64,000 nt of DNA from Nostoc sp. KVJ3. Its GTDB lineage: Bacteria > Cyanobacteriota > Cyanobacteriia > Cyanobacteriales > Nostocaceae. The stretch covers positions 372,001 through 436,000 of the forward strand of contig NZ_WWFG01000001.1 in NCBI RefSeq assembly GCF_026127265.1. The letters are read 5' to 3'. Below are positions 18,788-27,432 of this stretch, piece by piece. How positions within the stretch are numbered: position 1 is the stretch's first letter; every line of letters begins with the position of its first letter. The notes under the pieces are model-generated. The model made no database searches and was not told the DNA's origin. It was given only the letters and a program-made list of their open reading frames with translations. A program made the translations under genes and the position numbers.

Positions 18788-19006
18788 CTATAGCAATGCA
18801 ATAAATTCCTCTACGCTTAAATCAGCATCCCGAATTATTGCCCGCAACGTACCCTTGGCTAACTCCTGATGATATGGGATAACAACTTGAGAAAACGGTT
18901 CATCTCTTCGTAGAATAATATGGCTACTTTCCCTACGCTTTTCGTAAAAACCCACCTTTTCCCTAGCTCTGACGCAATCTCTTCCAGAAATGCTCGGTAG
19001 TTTGCT
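18788..19006 (-). CDS. hicA: HicA-family toxin, no standard start codon
   Basis: The frame encodes about 72 residues of a HicA mRNA interferase-like dsRBD-fold protein: SKLPSISGRDCVRA, then GFYEKRRESSHIILRR with the family's catalytic histidine, and LAKGTLRAIIRDADLSVEEF. At the expected start, the codon before SKLPSI is GTA and the frame has no ATG, GTG or TTG between the preceding stop and that point; the next in-frame GTG lies about 17 codons inside. So the toxin may be truncated, use a rare start, or be inactive. It overlaps the end of hicB. Confidence 0.7.
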   Translation of the reverse strand, partial: SKLPSISGRDCVRAREKVGFYEKRRESSHIILRRDEPFSQVVIPYHQELAKGTLRAIIRDADLSVEEFIALL

Positions 19007-19212
19007 TACACGAGTACCAGAAACGTTTCAAAGTTATCTTCTGGAACAGGTAAGCCATCCTCCTGCAACGCGGCGATGTAACCTGCGATCGCCTCTTTTA
19101 TATTGTAAAGGGCTTCCTGTTTATTTTTACCCTGGCTAAGACAACCTTTTAGGCTAGGGCACTCTACAATCCAATAGCCATCTTCATCTCGATACACGAT
19201 TACCTGTCTCAT
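19006..19212 (-). CDS. hicB: HicB-family antitoxin
   Basis: This 68-residue HicB-like protein has MRQVIVYRDEDGYWIVECPSLKGCLSQGKNKQEALYNIKEAI, the usual partial RNase H fold of the family. It lacks an added DNA-binding domain, as in other short HicB proteins. It precedes hicA, with the stop codon overlapping the beginning of the hicA frame, so the pair would be cotranscribed, in the order antitoxin then toxin. Confidence 0.85.
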   Translation of the reverse strand: MRQVIVYRDEDGYWIVECPSLKGCLSQGKNKQEALYNIKEAIAGYIAALQEDGLPVPEDNFETFLVLV

Positions 19213-19611
19213 ATTCTACTGGATAACAAAAAATGTGTATGACTGCTCTTGATCTTAACAAGTAAGCCTCCTAAGATAACCGCTTGTATCTCTGTTATTT
19301 CATTTGGTTTCAGTACTAAACCAGCGATTGACTAGGCGATCGCCTAGTTTGTAACCGAGACTTCTAGTAGTCCGGCGAATATATTAGACTTTACAAACAT
19401 CCTCCAAACTAATCTTATTTTGAATCTGAAACTGTTACTTCGATAGGTTTTTCGGGAATTCTACAAATATAGCTCTTGAAATTTCTCAGTCAACTGAGTA
19501 AGAGAGATAGAGGAAACTGGAGAGATAAAGAAGGTGAGACAGATACGCGATCGCATATTTCAGTAGAGCAGATAAATAACACACTTTAAGCAAAACATCT
19601 CAAATTACATC
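19213..19611. other. Intergenic region, no gene seen
   Basis: There are 399 bp between the divergent hicBA pair and the membrane-protein/ABC cluster. I see only a HIP1-containing inverted motif (GGCGATCGCC) near 19339 and no coding frame. Confidence 0.5.
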
Positions 19612-20124
19612 ATGCAAAATCTCACAAATTTTCCCAGTTTAATCGATCGATGGCTTCGCTATCAATTCCAAACAATCTTAATTGTATGTTTTTTACTTTG
19701 GACACCGCTTCTAGTCATAGAAACTTTGCAGATTCAACATTCTTGCCATCCCATGATTCACTGGTCTGGTACACTTCCAGCAGAGTGCCAACCTAAAGCG
19801 CCGCCACCTAATTCTAATTCATTTAAAAAACCTGAAACTCGGCGCGATCGCCCTCAAGAACAAAAACAAATAGCAAAGAGCGATCGTAGTCCATTACTTA
19901 AACCCTCGCCTACTCCTCAACATCAAACACCTAGCATATCTCCACTACCTCAATCGCCAGAGATAGAAGATGTTCTCAAGATAGTAAAAGAGCATCCAGA
20001 CATCACAGGCGGTGTTATTGGAATTGGAGTTGCAAGTATTGTGGCTCTTATTGGCGGTGTTCCCCTAGCTGCCGCCGTAGTAGTTGGTGCAGCAGTATGG
20101 CTTGCAATTCAGACAACGCCTTAG
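19612..20124 (+). CDS. Unknown membrane protein with glycine/alanine-rich C-terminal helix
   Basis: Not recognised. The 170 residues show an N-terminal transmembrane segment (about 20-37), a proline- and charge-rich linker (60-120) and a hydrophobic C-terminal stretch rich in Gly, Ala and Val (about 132-166, GGVIGIGVASIVALIGG and following). It starts a same-strand cluster with another small membrane protein (63 bp gap) and an ABC transporter fusion. Its C-terminal module resembles that of the next gene. It could be an accessory subunit or a substrate of the transporter; both are inference. Confidence 0.6.
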   Translation: MQNLTNFPSLIDRWLRYQFQTILIVCFLLWTPLLVIETLQIQHSCHPMIHWSGTLPAECQPKAPPPNSNSFKKPETRRDRPQEQKQIAKSDRSPLLKPSPTPQHQTPSISPLPQSPEIEDVLKIVKEHPDITGGVIGIGVASIVALIGGVPLAAAVVVGAAVWLAIQTTP

Positions 20125-20187
20125 TAACACTATCTTAATTTCCAACTTTGTCGAATATTTCACGAAATAAAGGAGTAATCAACCAAA

Positions 20188-20616
20188 ATGCAACCTTCTA
20201 ACAACCCTCAACAATCTCCCGACCTTGTGCAATCCTCCTCCAACAACCCGCAAGTCATTCCAAGTTCAGATGGACAAATACAATCTCATCCCAATCCTAT
20301 AGAAACTCCAGCCGTTTCCTTAAAAATTCTCGGTTCAGGATTTTCATTACACCTGAATAAATGGGTTGTTTTAGGAGTTTTAGGAGTTGCAATACTTGCC
20401 ACATTCTTTCTGATAACGAAAGGAAGTGAATTTTGCTTATTCAGCACTTGTATACCACCAATTGATTCCACCAACTCACTTGCTATCAACTTTTGGGGAT
20501 TTGCAGGAGGAACAGCAGCACTCGTCATTTTAACCACTTTTTTCGGTGTTTCGTTAATGCCTGCTGTTGCCGCTTCCTTTGCGGTTTGGTTTCTAATGCA
20601 AATGACACTCCATTAA
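20188..20616 (+). CDS. Unknown small membrane protein, related in layout to the preceding gene
   Basis: Not recognised. The 142 residues comprise a polar Pro/Ser/Gln-rich N-terminus (1-50), a transmembrane segment (WVVLGVLGVAILATFFLI, about 56-74), a short loop with two Cys (FCLFSTC) and a hydrophobic C-terminus (FAGGTAALVILTTFFG, then SLMPAVAASFAVWFLMQM). The C-terminal end parallels that of the previous protein (GVxL..A.V...AVW). AAGGAG-like sequence lies before the ATG. It is 36 bp ahead of the ABC gene and surely cotranscribed. Confidence 0.6.
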   Translation: MQPSNNPQQSPDLVQSSSNNPQVIPSSDGQIQSHPNPIETPAVSLKILGSGFSLHLNKWVVLGVLGVAILATFFLITKGSEFCLFSTCIPPIDSTNSLAINFWGFAGGTAALVILTTFFGVSLMPAVAASFAVWFLMQMTLH

Positions 20617-20652
20617 TTCTAAATCTTATCTATATTTTCTCTCAGACAAGCT

Positions 20653-22128
20653 ATGAACATTATCGAACTCAAGCAAGTTTCTAAGGTAGTTTCCAAGGAA
20701 TTCCAGCAAATTACTATCTTGAAGGATATCAATCTGATTGTACAGCGAGGCGAATTCATCTGGTTGCGTGGGGAAAATGGGGCTGGCAAGACTACTCTAC
20801 TGAATCTGATTTTAGGGTTACTTAAACCCAGTAGTGGAGAAGTTGAGCTAATGGGGCTTTCACCACAGAATGCTAACTCAAAAATCCATGTTGGAGTAGC
20901 TTTCCAAGATGTACAGTTTCCAACAAATGTTAAAGTAAAGGAACTTGTTGAAATATTGAGAAGCTACTACCCTAATCCACTTTCAACTGAAGAAATATTG
21001 AACAAAGTTAATCTTAAAAATGAAGAAAATGATTGGGCAATTAAATTAAATGGTGGGCATCAACAGCGACTTAATTTTGCCCTTGCTCTAGCAGGTAATC
21101 CCGAACTGCTCGTCCTTGATGAACCAACTACATGTCTAGATGAACCGGGACGTGAAAAATTTTGGCAGGAAATCAAACTCTGCCGTGAACGAGGAGTCAC
21201 TATTATAATGGTTACAAATAATGAACCAGATCGGGATAGATTAAATACCTTAGCAACTCGCTTTGTCACTGTCCATAAAATTACTGAAAGTCCCCCTGAA
21301 GGGCAGCTAACTCAGGAGCTAATAAATTTAGAAGATAACGCTTTATTAAATCAGTCTGAAAATACTATACAGACTGAGAATTTACCTGAAACTTCTTCTC
21401 AAAACATCCCACGCATTTTTCAACAACAGTTCTGGTTTGAAATCCTTCAACTACTTCGCACTCCAGTCTTTTTAATTGCAACACTTGCACTGGTGGGATT
21501 TGTACCGTTATTAAAATTGCAAGGATTGAAAGGAGAACAGGCAACAGAAACAGTCGTTTACCTTTCTGGTATCATACTTTTCACGATTGTCATCGACCGA
21601 CTGGGTAAACGAATTGCAGTTGAGCGAGCGGAAAAATGGCTCAAGCTTTTGAGAGCAACACCTTTACCACCAGTAGTATATATGGCGGCTAAAATTGCCA
21701 CTTCGCTTCTCATTTGTACAGTCAGCCTTTTATTAATCTTCGGATTAGGAAGTTGGCAACTTGAGATGAGAATGGATTTGATTCAAGGGTTAGCTCTGAT
21801 ATCAAGCCTAATCTTAGGAATTATACCTTTTGCGATTCTCGGTCTTGCATTGGGGTACTTGCTAAACCCCAAAAGTGCTGATTCTATTCTTAGCCTATCG
21901 CTAATTGTTATTCCTGTTGCTTGCGCTTCAATTCCACTTCCAGTACCGCAAATCGTCCAAGATTTTATTGCATTCTCGCCGTTCTACCACTTTCGGCAGT
22001 TAATTCTATCGGCGGTTAACTTGAACCACGATAACCACCTAATTCTACATTTACTTTGGCTACTTTGGGCTTGTGGTGCCTTTGGTTTATTGGCGGCTTG
22101 GTCTTATCAGCGCGACACCGTTCAGTAG
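20653..22128 (+). CDS. ABC transporter: ATPase fused to ABC-2 type permease
   Basis: In this 491-residue half-transporter the ATPase domain spans residues 1-230: Walker A is GENGAGKTT, the signature is LNGGHQQRLNFALALAG, and Walker B is LLVLDEPTTCLDEP. The switch position reads MVTNNEPDRDR, with Asn where His is expected. The C-terminal half (about 255-491) has six hydrophobic helices like ABC-2/CcmB-type permeases. A single-chain ATPase-permease of this order suggests an exporter. Two small membrane proteins upstream form one transcription unit with it. The substrate is unknown. Confidence 0.85.
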   Translation: MNIIELKQVSKVVSKEFQQITILKDINLIVQRGEFIWLRGENGAGKTTLLNLILGLLKPSSGEVELMGLSPQNANSKIHVGVAFQDVQFPTNVKVKELVEILRSYYPNPLSTEEILNKVNLKNEENDWAIKLNGGHQQRLNFALALAGNPELLVLDEPTTCLDEPGREKFWQEIKLCRERGVTIIMVTNNEPDRDRLNTLATRFVTVHKITESPPEGQLTQELINLEDNALLNQSENTIQTENLPETSSQNIPRIFQQQFWFEILQLLRTPVFLIATLALVGFVPLLKLQGLKGEQATETVVYLSGIILFTIVIDRLGKRIAVERAEKWLKLLRATPLPPVVYMAAKIATSLLICTVSLLLIFGLGSWQLEMRMDLIQGLALISSLILGIIPFAILGLALGYLLNPKSADSILSLSLIVIPVACASIPLPVPQIVQDFIAFSPFYHFRQLILSAVNLNHDNHLILHLLWLLWACGAFGLLAAWSYQRDTVQ

Positions 22129-22268
22129 CTTCAAGAGGATTATTGATTTATCTGAGTCCACTGGATTAATTAATCTCTACCATGAGTGCGCAATCCTCTG
22201 CAAGAGCCGCTAGGCGATCGCATCCTCATCGCTCATCTATTCTAATTTTCGGTGGCTTCGGTTTCAAA

Positions 22269-22865
22269 CTACACTTGTCGGTACAAATCAGCGATGCCTT
22301 CGGCGGGCTTCGCCAACGCTATTTCTACATTCACCGATTCCAGTCGCAATATATCGCCCAAATTATACTCCGACAGTACCCATTTTCCCTGCTCATTGCG
22401 TCGAAACACTTCCACACCCGGTTGAGCTACTTGTACTAAGATATATTCTTGCAAGGTTGGAGATTGGCGATATTTGGCAAACTTTTTTCCCCTATCGGCT
22501 GCTTCTGTTGAAGGTGATAGCACTTCGATAATTAAGCAGGGAAATTGTACTAATTGTGGATCGGTATCGCGCTCATCGCAAGTCACCACCACATCTGGAT
22601 AAAAATATTTTTGCCCCGGTTCTACCTGCACCTTTACATCTACAATGTATACTTCACAGGAGCGTAGGCGTAGCCCGTCGTAGACATCGGCTAGGGCATC
22701 ATCTAAGAGCTTAAAGAAATTTCCAGAAACCCGATTATGGTTGCGTGTAGCACCACTCATCATCACAACTTCGCCATCCCAATACTCGTAGCGTTCCTCT
22801 TGGGTAGGTTCCCAAACCAGATATTCTTCTGCACTCATCAAAATGTTGTCGGGTAAAGCAACCAT
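22269..22865 (-). CDS. Uma2 family (DUF820) endonuclease-like protein
   Basis: This 198-residue PD-(D/E)XK-fold protein belongs to a family greatly expanded in cyanobacteria. The core is FYPDVVVTCDERD, then CLIIEVLSPSTEAADRGKKFAKYRQSPTLQEYILV. Two stretches appear to come from short palindromic repeats read in frame: DVYDGLRLRS (22671-22698 region) and ALAKPAEGIA near the C-terminus (22290-22322 region). Function is unknown; family members are often called putative restriction endonucleases without proof. Confidence 0.85.
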   Translation of the reverse strand: MVALPDNILMSAEEYLVWEPTQEERYEYWDGEVVMMSGATRNHNRVSGNFFKLLDDALADVYDGLRLRSCEVYIVDVKVQVEPGQKYFYPDVVVTCDERDTDPQLVQFPCLIIEVLSPSTEAADRGKKFAKYRQSPTLQEYILVQVAQPGVEVFRRNEQGKWVLSEYNLGDILRLESVNVEIALAKPAEGIADLYRQV

Positions 22866-22893
22866 TGGTGCAATATCTTAATGATTTACTTTT

Positions 22894-23119
22894 CTAGGAT
22901 AGCCAAAAAAGAGTAAGCATCGCCCAACCTCCTCTAATTATTGAAGGTACAATAGGCTCTCTAAAATTTGTTAACTGGCTATTTATCTTTTTGGGAGGAA
23001 GTCTTTTAAGCGAGAAAGCTTTAAACGAAGCAATTGTAATGTTTCTATACAGTATAAGTTTGACTTTCCTAGTCTTTTGTTTCCAGCACTTAACTGGTAT
23101 TACCCTACGTGGTATCTAA
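22894..23119 (+). pseudogene. Possible remnant of a small membrane protein
   Basis: An open frame without a usable start codon encodes about 70 residues, including KFVNWLFIFLGGSLLSEKAL and MFLYSISLTFLVFCFQHL, which look like membrane segments. I do not recognise it, and it may be chance. The rest of the 22866-23267 spacer holds nothing I can name. Confidence 0.25.
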
Positions 23120-23267
23120 CTGTAAATTTGTCTATGAGCGATCGCAATTCAATAATCAACGGTAAGTAAAGTTTCTAAATTAGGCAATCAGCAGTGACCA
23201 AAACAGAGGCTCTGACTAAATAATACAGACAAAGCCTCTGAAAAATAAATAATTTATCAGCAGGAAA

Positions 23268-23729
23268 CTAGAACTCTACACCATGTTTTTTGGCGATTTC
23301 ATTCAGTTTATCATACTGATCTTGTGATACTTTAGTTAATATCTCTTCAGCCTGTTCTCTAGTACTTCCCTCTTTAGGAATTAAGTACTTGATATAAAGA
23401 GACACAAAATCAGCTGCGATCGCTAAACCGGATAAAGCGTGTTTGTCTGCTTCCTTACCTGCGATCGCAGCTACCAAACCTGCTTTAATTGGATCTGGTT
23501 TAACTTTCATGAACTGCTCGACAAGTTTAGGAACGTAGTCTGCTGGTGGCAAATTATCTAACTTACTTCTATCGGGAGTAAAGTTACATTCTGCGGCTTT
23601 TGCCTGTTCTAAAACACACCATTCTATGAATTCTTGCAATGCTGCATCGGGAACGCGAGGGAGATAATTATGTAGCGCTAAATCAGACACAAGCTTACCG
23701 TGTAAATTGCTGTTTTGTGGGAGTTGCAT
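23268..23729 (-). CDS. Conserved-looking unknown soluble protein
   Basis: Not recognised. The 153 residues are mostly helical and charged, with no transmembrane segment: LPRVPDAALQEFIEWCVLEQAKAAE, ADYVPKLVEQFMKVKPDPIKAG, EEILTKVSQDQYDKLNEIAKKHGVEF. The gene contains two GCGATCGC HIP1 sites, so its base composition is native. It is single, with no clear partners. Confidence 0.6.
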   Translation of the reverse strand: MQLPQNSNLHGKLVSDLALHNYLPRVPDAALQEFIEWCVLEQAKAAECNFTPDRSKLDNLPPADYVPKLVEQFMKVKPDPIKAGLVAAIAGKEADKHALSGLAIAADFVSLYIKYLIPKEGSTREQAEEILTKVSQDQYDKLNEIAKKHGVEF

Positions 23730-23953
23730 TAACGCAAGCCTAACGCACTGTTTCTATAAGTTTTAGTGTGTTACGCTACGAGTCTTGAATATAATTCATT
23801 GGGTATAGTCCATTGGTTATCATGACATTTTTGCCAAATTAAAAGAGTTGGTGGGGCGATGTCTCCGACGGGCTACGCCTACGCATTTTTGATGTTGTCT
23901 ATTTGTGTAGACAAGGGCACACTATAAGAAAGGTATAAATATATGATTTGTTC

Positions 23954-24586
23954 ATGGAACCTACTTTACACAAAGGGCAACTAATCAGATGGAATGACGA
24001 TCGCGGGTTTGGTTTCATACAACCAGATGATGGTAGTCAAGAAGTCTTTTTACACATTACGGCATTGAAAGACGTTAACCGTCGTCCCCAAATTGGTGAT
24101 TTCATTTGTTATCAATTAACAGCTAGTAAAGATGGCAAAGTACGTGCTTATAATGCTTCTATTGAAAGAGTTACATCAAAATCTTCATCTTCTAGCGCAC
24201 CAAATAAGTCTATATCCAGAAATGTAGACAAATCTACATCATTAGTATTACAGACATTACTTCTATCTTTACTACCTGGGTTGGGTTCAATCCATCTTGC
24301 ACTAACAACTGGCAACCCAATTCCTCTAATTCTTTATCCTGTCATGAGTTTAATTACCTTTGGACTATATGCCGATGATAAGTCTCGCGCACAACAAGGA
24401 CGATGGAGAACGCAAGAAAATACTTTACATCTATGCGAATTTATGGGTGGTTGGTTAGGTGCATTTGTTGCTCAACAGAAGCTACATCACAAAAGCAGCA
24501 AAGTTTCTTATCAAGTTGTATTTTGGGTAATAACAATTCTTCACATTGTATTTTGGTTAGATTGGCTATTTTTGGTAGGGCGTTGA
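23954..24586 (+). CDS. Cold-shock domain protein with DUF1294 membrane domain
   Basis: This protein of about 210 residues has an N-terminal cold-shock domain (residues 5-70, with the RNA-binding motifs RGFGFIQ and EVFLHITAL), a Ser-rich linker and a C-terminal DUF1294 domain with three to four hydrophobic helices (TLLLSLLPGLGSIHLAL, LYPVMSLITFGLYADDKSRA and the final IVFWLDWLFLVG). DUF1294 fused to a cold-shock domain is a known bacterial architecture of unknown role. The ATG at 23954 is preferred over an in-frame TTG at 23948. Confidence 0.85.
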   Translation: MEPTLHKGQLIRWNDDRGFGFIQPDDGSQEVFLHITALKDVNRRPQIGDFICYQLTASKDGKVRAYNASIERVTSKSSSSSAPNKSISRNVDKSTSLVLQTLLLSLLPGLGSIHLALTTGNPIPLILYPVMSLITFGLYADDKSRAQQGRWRTQENTLHLCEFMGGWLGAFVAQQKLHHKSSKVSYQVVFWVITILHIVFWLDWLFLVGR

Positions 24587-24626
24587 TAAATCTGTTTTTC
24601 AGTATTGCTTCTAGAGGGTAATTGAG

Positions 24627-24867
24627 TCAACCGCCTTCAAATGCTGCCAAAATTTCTTCTGGTAAAGGCGCGTTGAAGTCATCTGGCACTACAAAACGCC
24701 CTTTATCTTGCCCTTAAACTATTGAGTCGATTTGATGAGGTGCGAAACAGAACCAACTTGGCGATCGGAATATCTCGGTTGGAAATAATGATTTCTTCTC
24801 CAAGTTCTACGCGCGACAACAGCTTTGAGAGATTCGTTTTAGCTTGATGAATATTTACAGTTTCCAT
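24627..24867 (-). pseudogene. Frameshifted Phd/YefM-type antitoxin
   Basis: The frame starts METVNIHQAKTNLSKLLSRV, then EEIIISNRDIPIAKLV, a typical Phd/YefM antitoxin N-terminus. It hits a stop after NSLRAR near 24717. The shifted frame continues with GRFVVPDDFNAPLPEEILAA to the stop at 24627, the usual antitoxin C-terminus that binds a PIN toxin. So a one-base change separates two parts of one gene. No VapC-like toxin follows it, so the module is probably dead. Confidence 0.75.
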
Positions 24868-25017
24868 AAGATTAAACTAAGTCTGTAAACTAAGTTTAGT
24901 GTGGTTGTCATAGTGAAACAAGGGCGATGTCTACGACAGGCTATTCGGTGTCGCTCAGTTGGATAACGGATCTAGTAAGCTATAAGTAAGCCTGGTTGGA
25001 TAAATGGAGCGCGAAAC

Positions 25018-25242
25018 ATGACACTCAGTGAGCTACTTCCTGCTGTTCGCAAACTGTCTGTATCAGAAAAACTTAAGCTAATCCGCATTTTGGCAGAAGA
25101 ATTGGATACTAACGAAGATATTTCGCCTTTAGAACCGTTTAAAACCTATGATTTGCCTACACCTTACAATTCATTTGGTGCCGGTGAAGTTCTTATGCAG
25201 GCATTGAAACAGACAGATCAAATGCGATCAGATGCGATTTAA
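25018..25242 (+). CDS. Small unknown protein paired with a retropepsin-like gene
   Basis: Not assigned. The 74 residues start MTLSELLPAVRKLSVSEKLKLIRILAEEL, a helical segment like the short antitoxin-like proteins that cyanobacteria encode before toxins or nucleases, and end in LMQALKQTDQMRSDAI. It overlaps the next gene by 11 bp, so translation is probably coupled. The pairing suggests a two-component module; whether it is regulatory or a toxin-antitoxin pair is inference. Confidence 0.6.
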   Translation: MTLSELLPAVRKLSVSEKLKLIRILAEELDTNEDISPLEPFKTYDLPTPYNSFGAGEVLMQALKQTDQMRSDAI

Positions 25243-25639
25243 ATACTCGACTATTGATACTTCTCAAAATGAGTTTGACAGTTTGCCACGGATTCCACTG
25301 CGTCTTTGTCTAAGTGATAAAACAGTTGAAGCTCTTGGATTAGTGGACAGTGGTGCAACTGTAAATGTCTTGCCCTATGAAATTGGTATTGAGTTAGGTG
25401 GGGTTTGGGATGATAGCAGGGCAATTATTCAATTAGCAGGCAACCTGAGCAATATGCCAGCAATGCCATTCCTTGCAAACGTTGAGATCGGTAACTTTGC
25501 GCCGGTTCAACTGGTATTCGCTTGGGTGAGAAGAGCGAATGTACCCTTAATTTTTGGACAGACAAACTTTTTCCTAGAGTTTGATGTGTGTTTCTACCGT
25601 TCTAAACTGGAATTTGAGATCGAACCAAAATCTGAGTAA
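25232..25639 (+). CDS. Retropepsin-like aspartic protease domain protein
   Basis: This 135-residue protein contains LGLVDSGATVNVLPYEIGIELG, an aspartic protease active-site motif of D-S-G-A type as in single-domain retropepsins, and later VPLIFGQTNFFLEFDV, which matches the hydrophobic-hydrophobic-Gly motif of the fold. Such proteins act as dimers. The partner gene just upstream overlaps it. Natural substrates are unknown. It is cytoplasmic, with no signal peptide visible. Confidence 0.7.
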   Translation: MRFKYSTIDTSQNEFDSLPRIPLRLCLSDKTVEALGLVDSGATVNVLPYEIGIELGGVWDDSRAIIQLAGNLSNMPAMPFLANVEIGNFAPVQLVFAWVRRANVPLIFGQTNFFLEFDVCFYRSKLEFEIEPKSE

Positions 25640-25722
25640 GAAATATAGATTTGTCTTTTGGGCGATCAGTTAATATATTTTTAGCGCTAGTGAGTAACTG
25701 GAAGCAGAGTGAGAGATACCTT

Positions 25723-26109
25723 ATGAGTTTGTACACCCATTGGACTTGTTTTAATTGTCGAAAGAGTTTTCGTGGTCTTTCAACATCCAAATCTAAAACT
25801 GAAGGTTTGATAACAAAACGTAAATGTCCTGAATGCAGAGAGGAACTATACAATTTTGGTATATATTTTCAGCCACCGCGTCGCCAAGCAAAAAAAGCTT
25901 GGGCAATCATAGAACTATTGGCTAAAAACGGTTATAGGTTTCAAACAGAAGGCAGTACAGTCTACATCAATACCTTTATTCTAGCTGGTAACAAAAGTCG
26001 TTATGAAGATGTACGCCAGCGCATTGAATTTGAGAAACAGTCGCAAACTGATAACCAAGTAAAAGCAAAGATTGATTTTTATAAACAAGAAAAGCGTCTT
26101 CGTTATTAA
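25723..26109 (+). CDS. Zinc-ribbon-like protein of unknown function
   Basis: This protein of about 128 residues has an N-terminal zinc-binding pattern CFNCRKSF, then CPECREELYNFG (two CxxC pairs about 30 residues apart). A central basic segment (YFQPPRRQAKKAWAIIELLAKNGYRF) and a charged helical C-terminus follow. It is likely nucleic-acid or protein binding, by fold only. The longer frame from 25651 is less likely; 25723 places the start directly before the ribbon. Confidence 0.6.
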   Translation: MSLYTHWTCFNCRKSFRGLSTSKSKTEGLITKRKCPECREELYNFGIYFQPPRRQAKKAWAIIELLAKNGYRFQTEGSTVYINTFILAGNKSRYEDVRQRIEFEKQSQTDNQVKAKIDFYKQEKRLRY

Positions 26110-26170
26110 AACAAACTTGAGATATACAATTAAATTGCTAGTTGCTAGCTATTGTGTAGGATGCAATAGT

Positions 26171-26213
26171 GATGAGCTAATAGCTAATCAGATAATAATT
26201 AGCTATTAGCATC
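26171..26213. terminator. Hairpin at the 3' end of hupL
   Basis: CTAATAGCTAAT (about 26177-26188) pairs with ATTAGCTATTAG (26198-26209) with a ten-base loop, and GATG/CATC extends the stem. It lies directly after the minus-strand hupL stop codon and likely ends hupSL transcription. Confidence 0.7.
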
Positions 26214-26215
26214 TT

Positions 26216-27300
<1,085 letters not shown>

Positions 27301-27301
<1 letters not shown>

Positions 27302-27316
27302 CATATAACTGCTGTG
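27301..27316. repeat. hupL element recombination site, copy 1
   Basis: CCATATAACTGCTGTG, 16 bp, is identical and in the same orientation at 35834-35849. The adjacent bases differ at both ends, so the identity is exactly 16 bp. Its reverse complement CACAGCAGTTATATGG is the site I know from the hupL element of Anabaena PCC 7120. Confidence 0.95.
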
Positions 27317-27432
27317 GCAACTGGTGATATACTAAAAATGTTCCTGAGTAACTTATTTAATAAGGTAATTTTGCTCGACAAGAACATTTTATTTTCACCA
27401 TTTCAGTTTATAAATAAGGGAATATTTAGGGA

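Noticed and set aside
22182..22439. Plus-strand frame of 85 residues opposite the Uma2 gene
   Set aside because: It is antisense to a clear Uma2 coding region and has no protein-like pattern.
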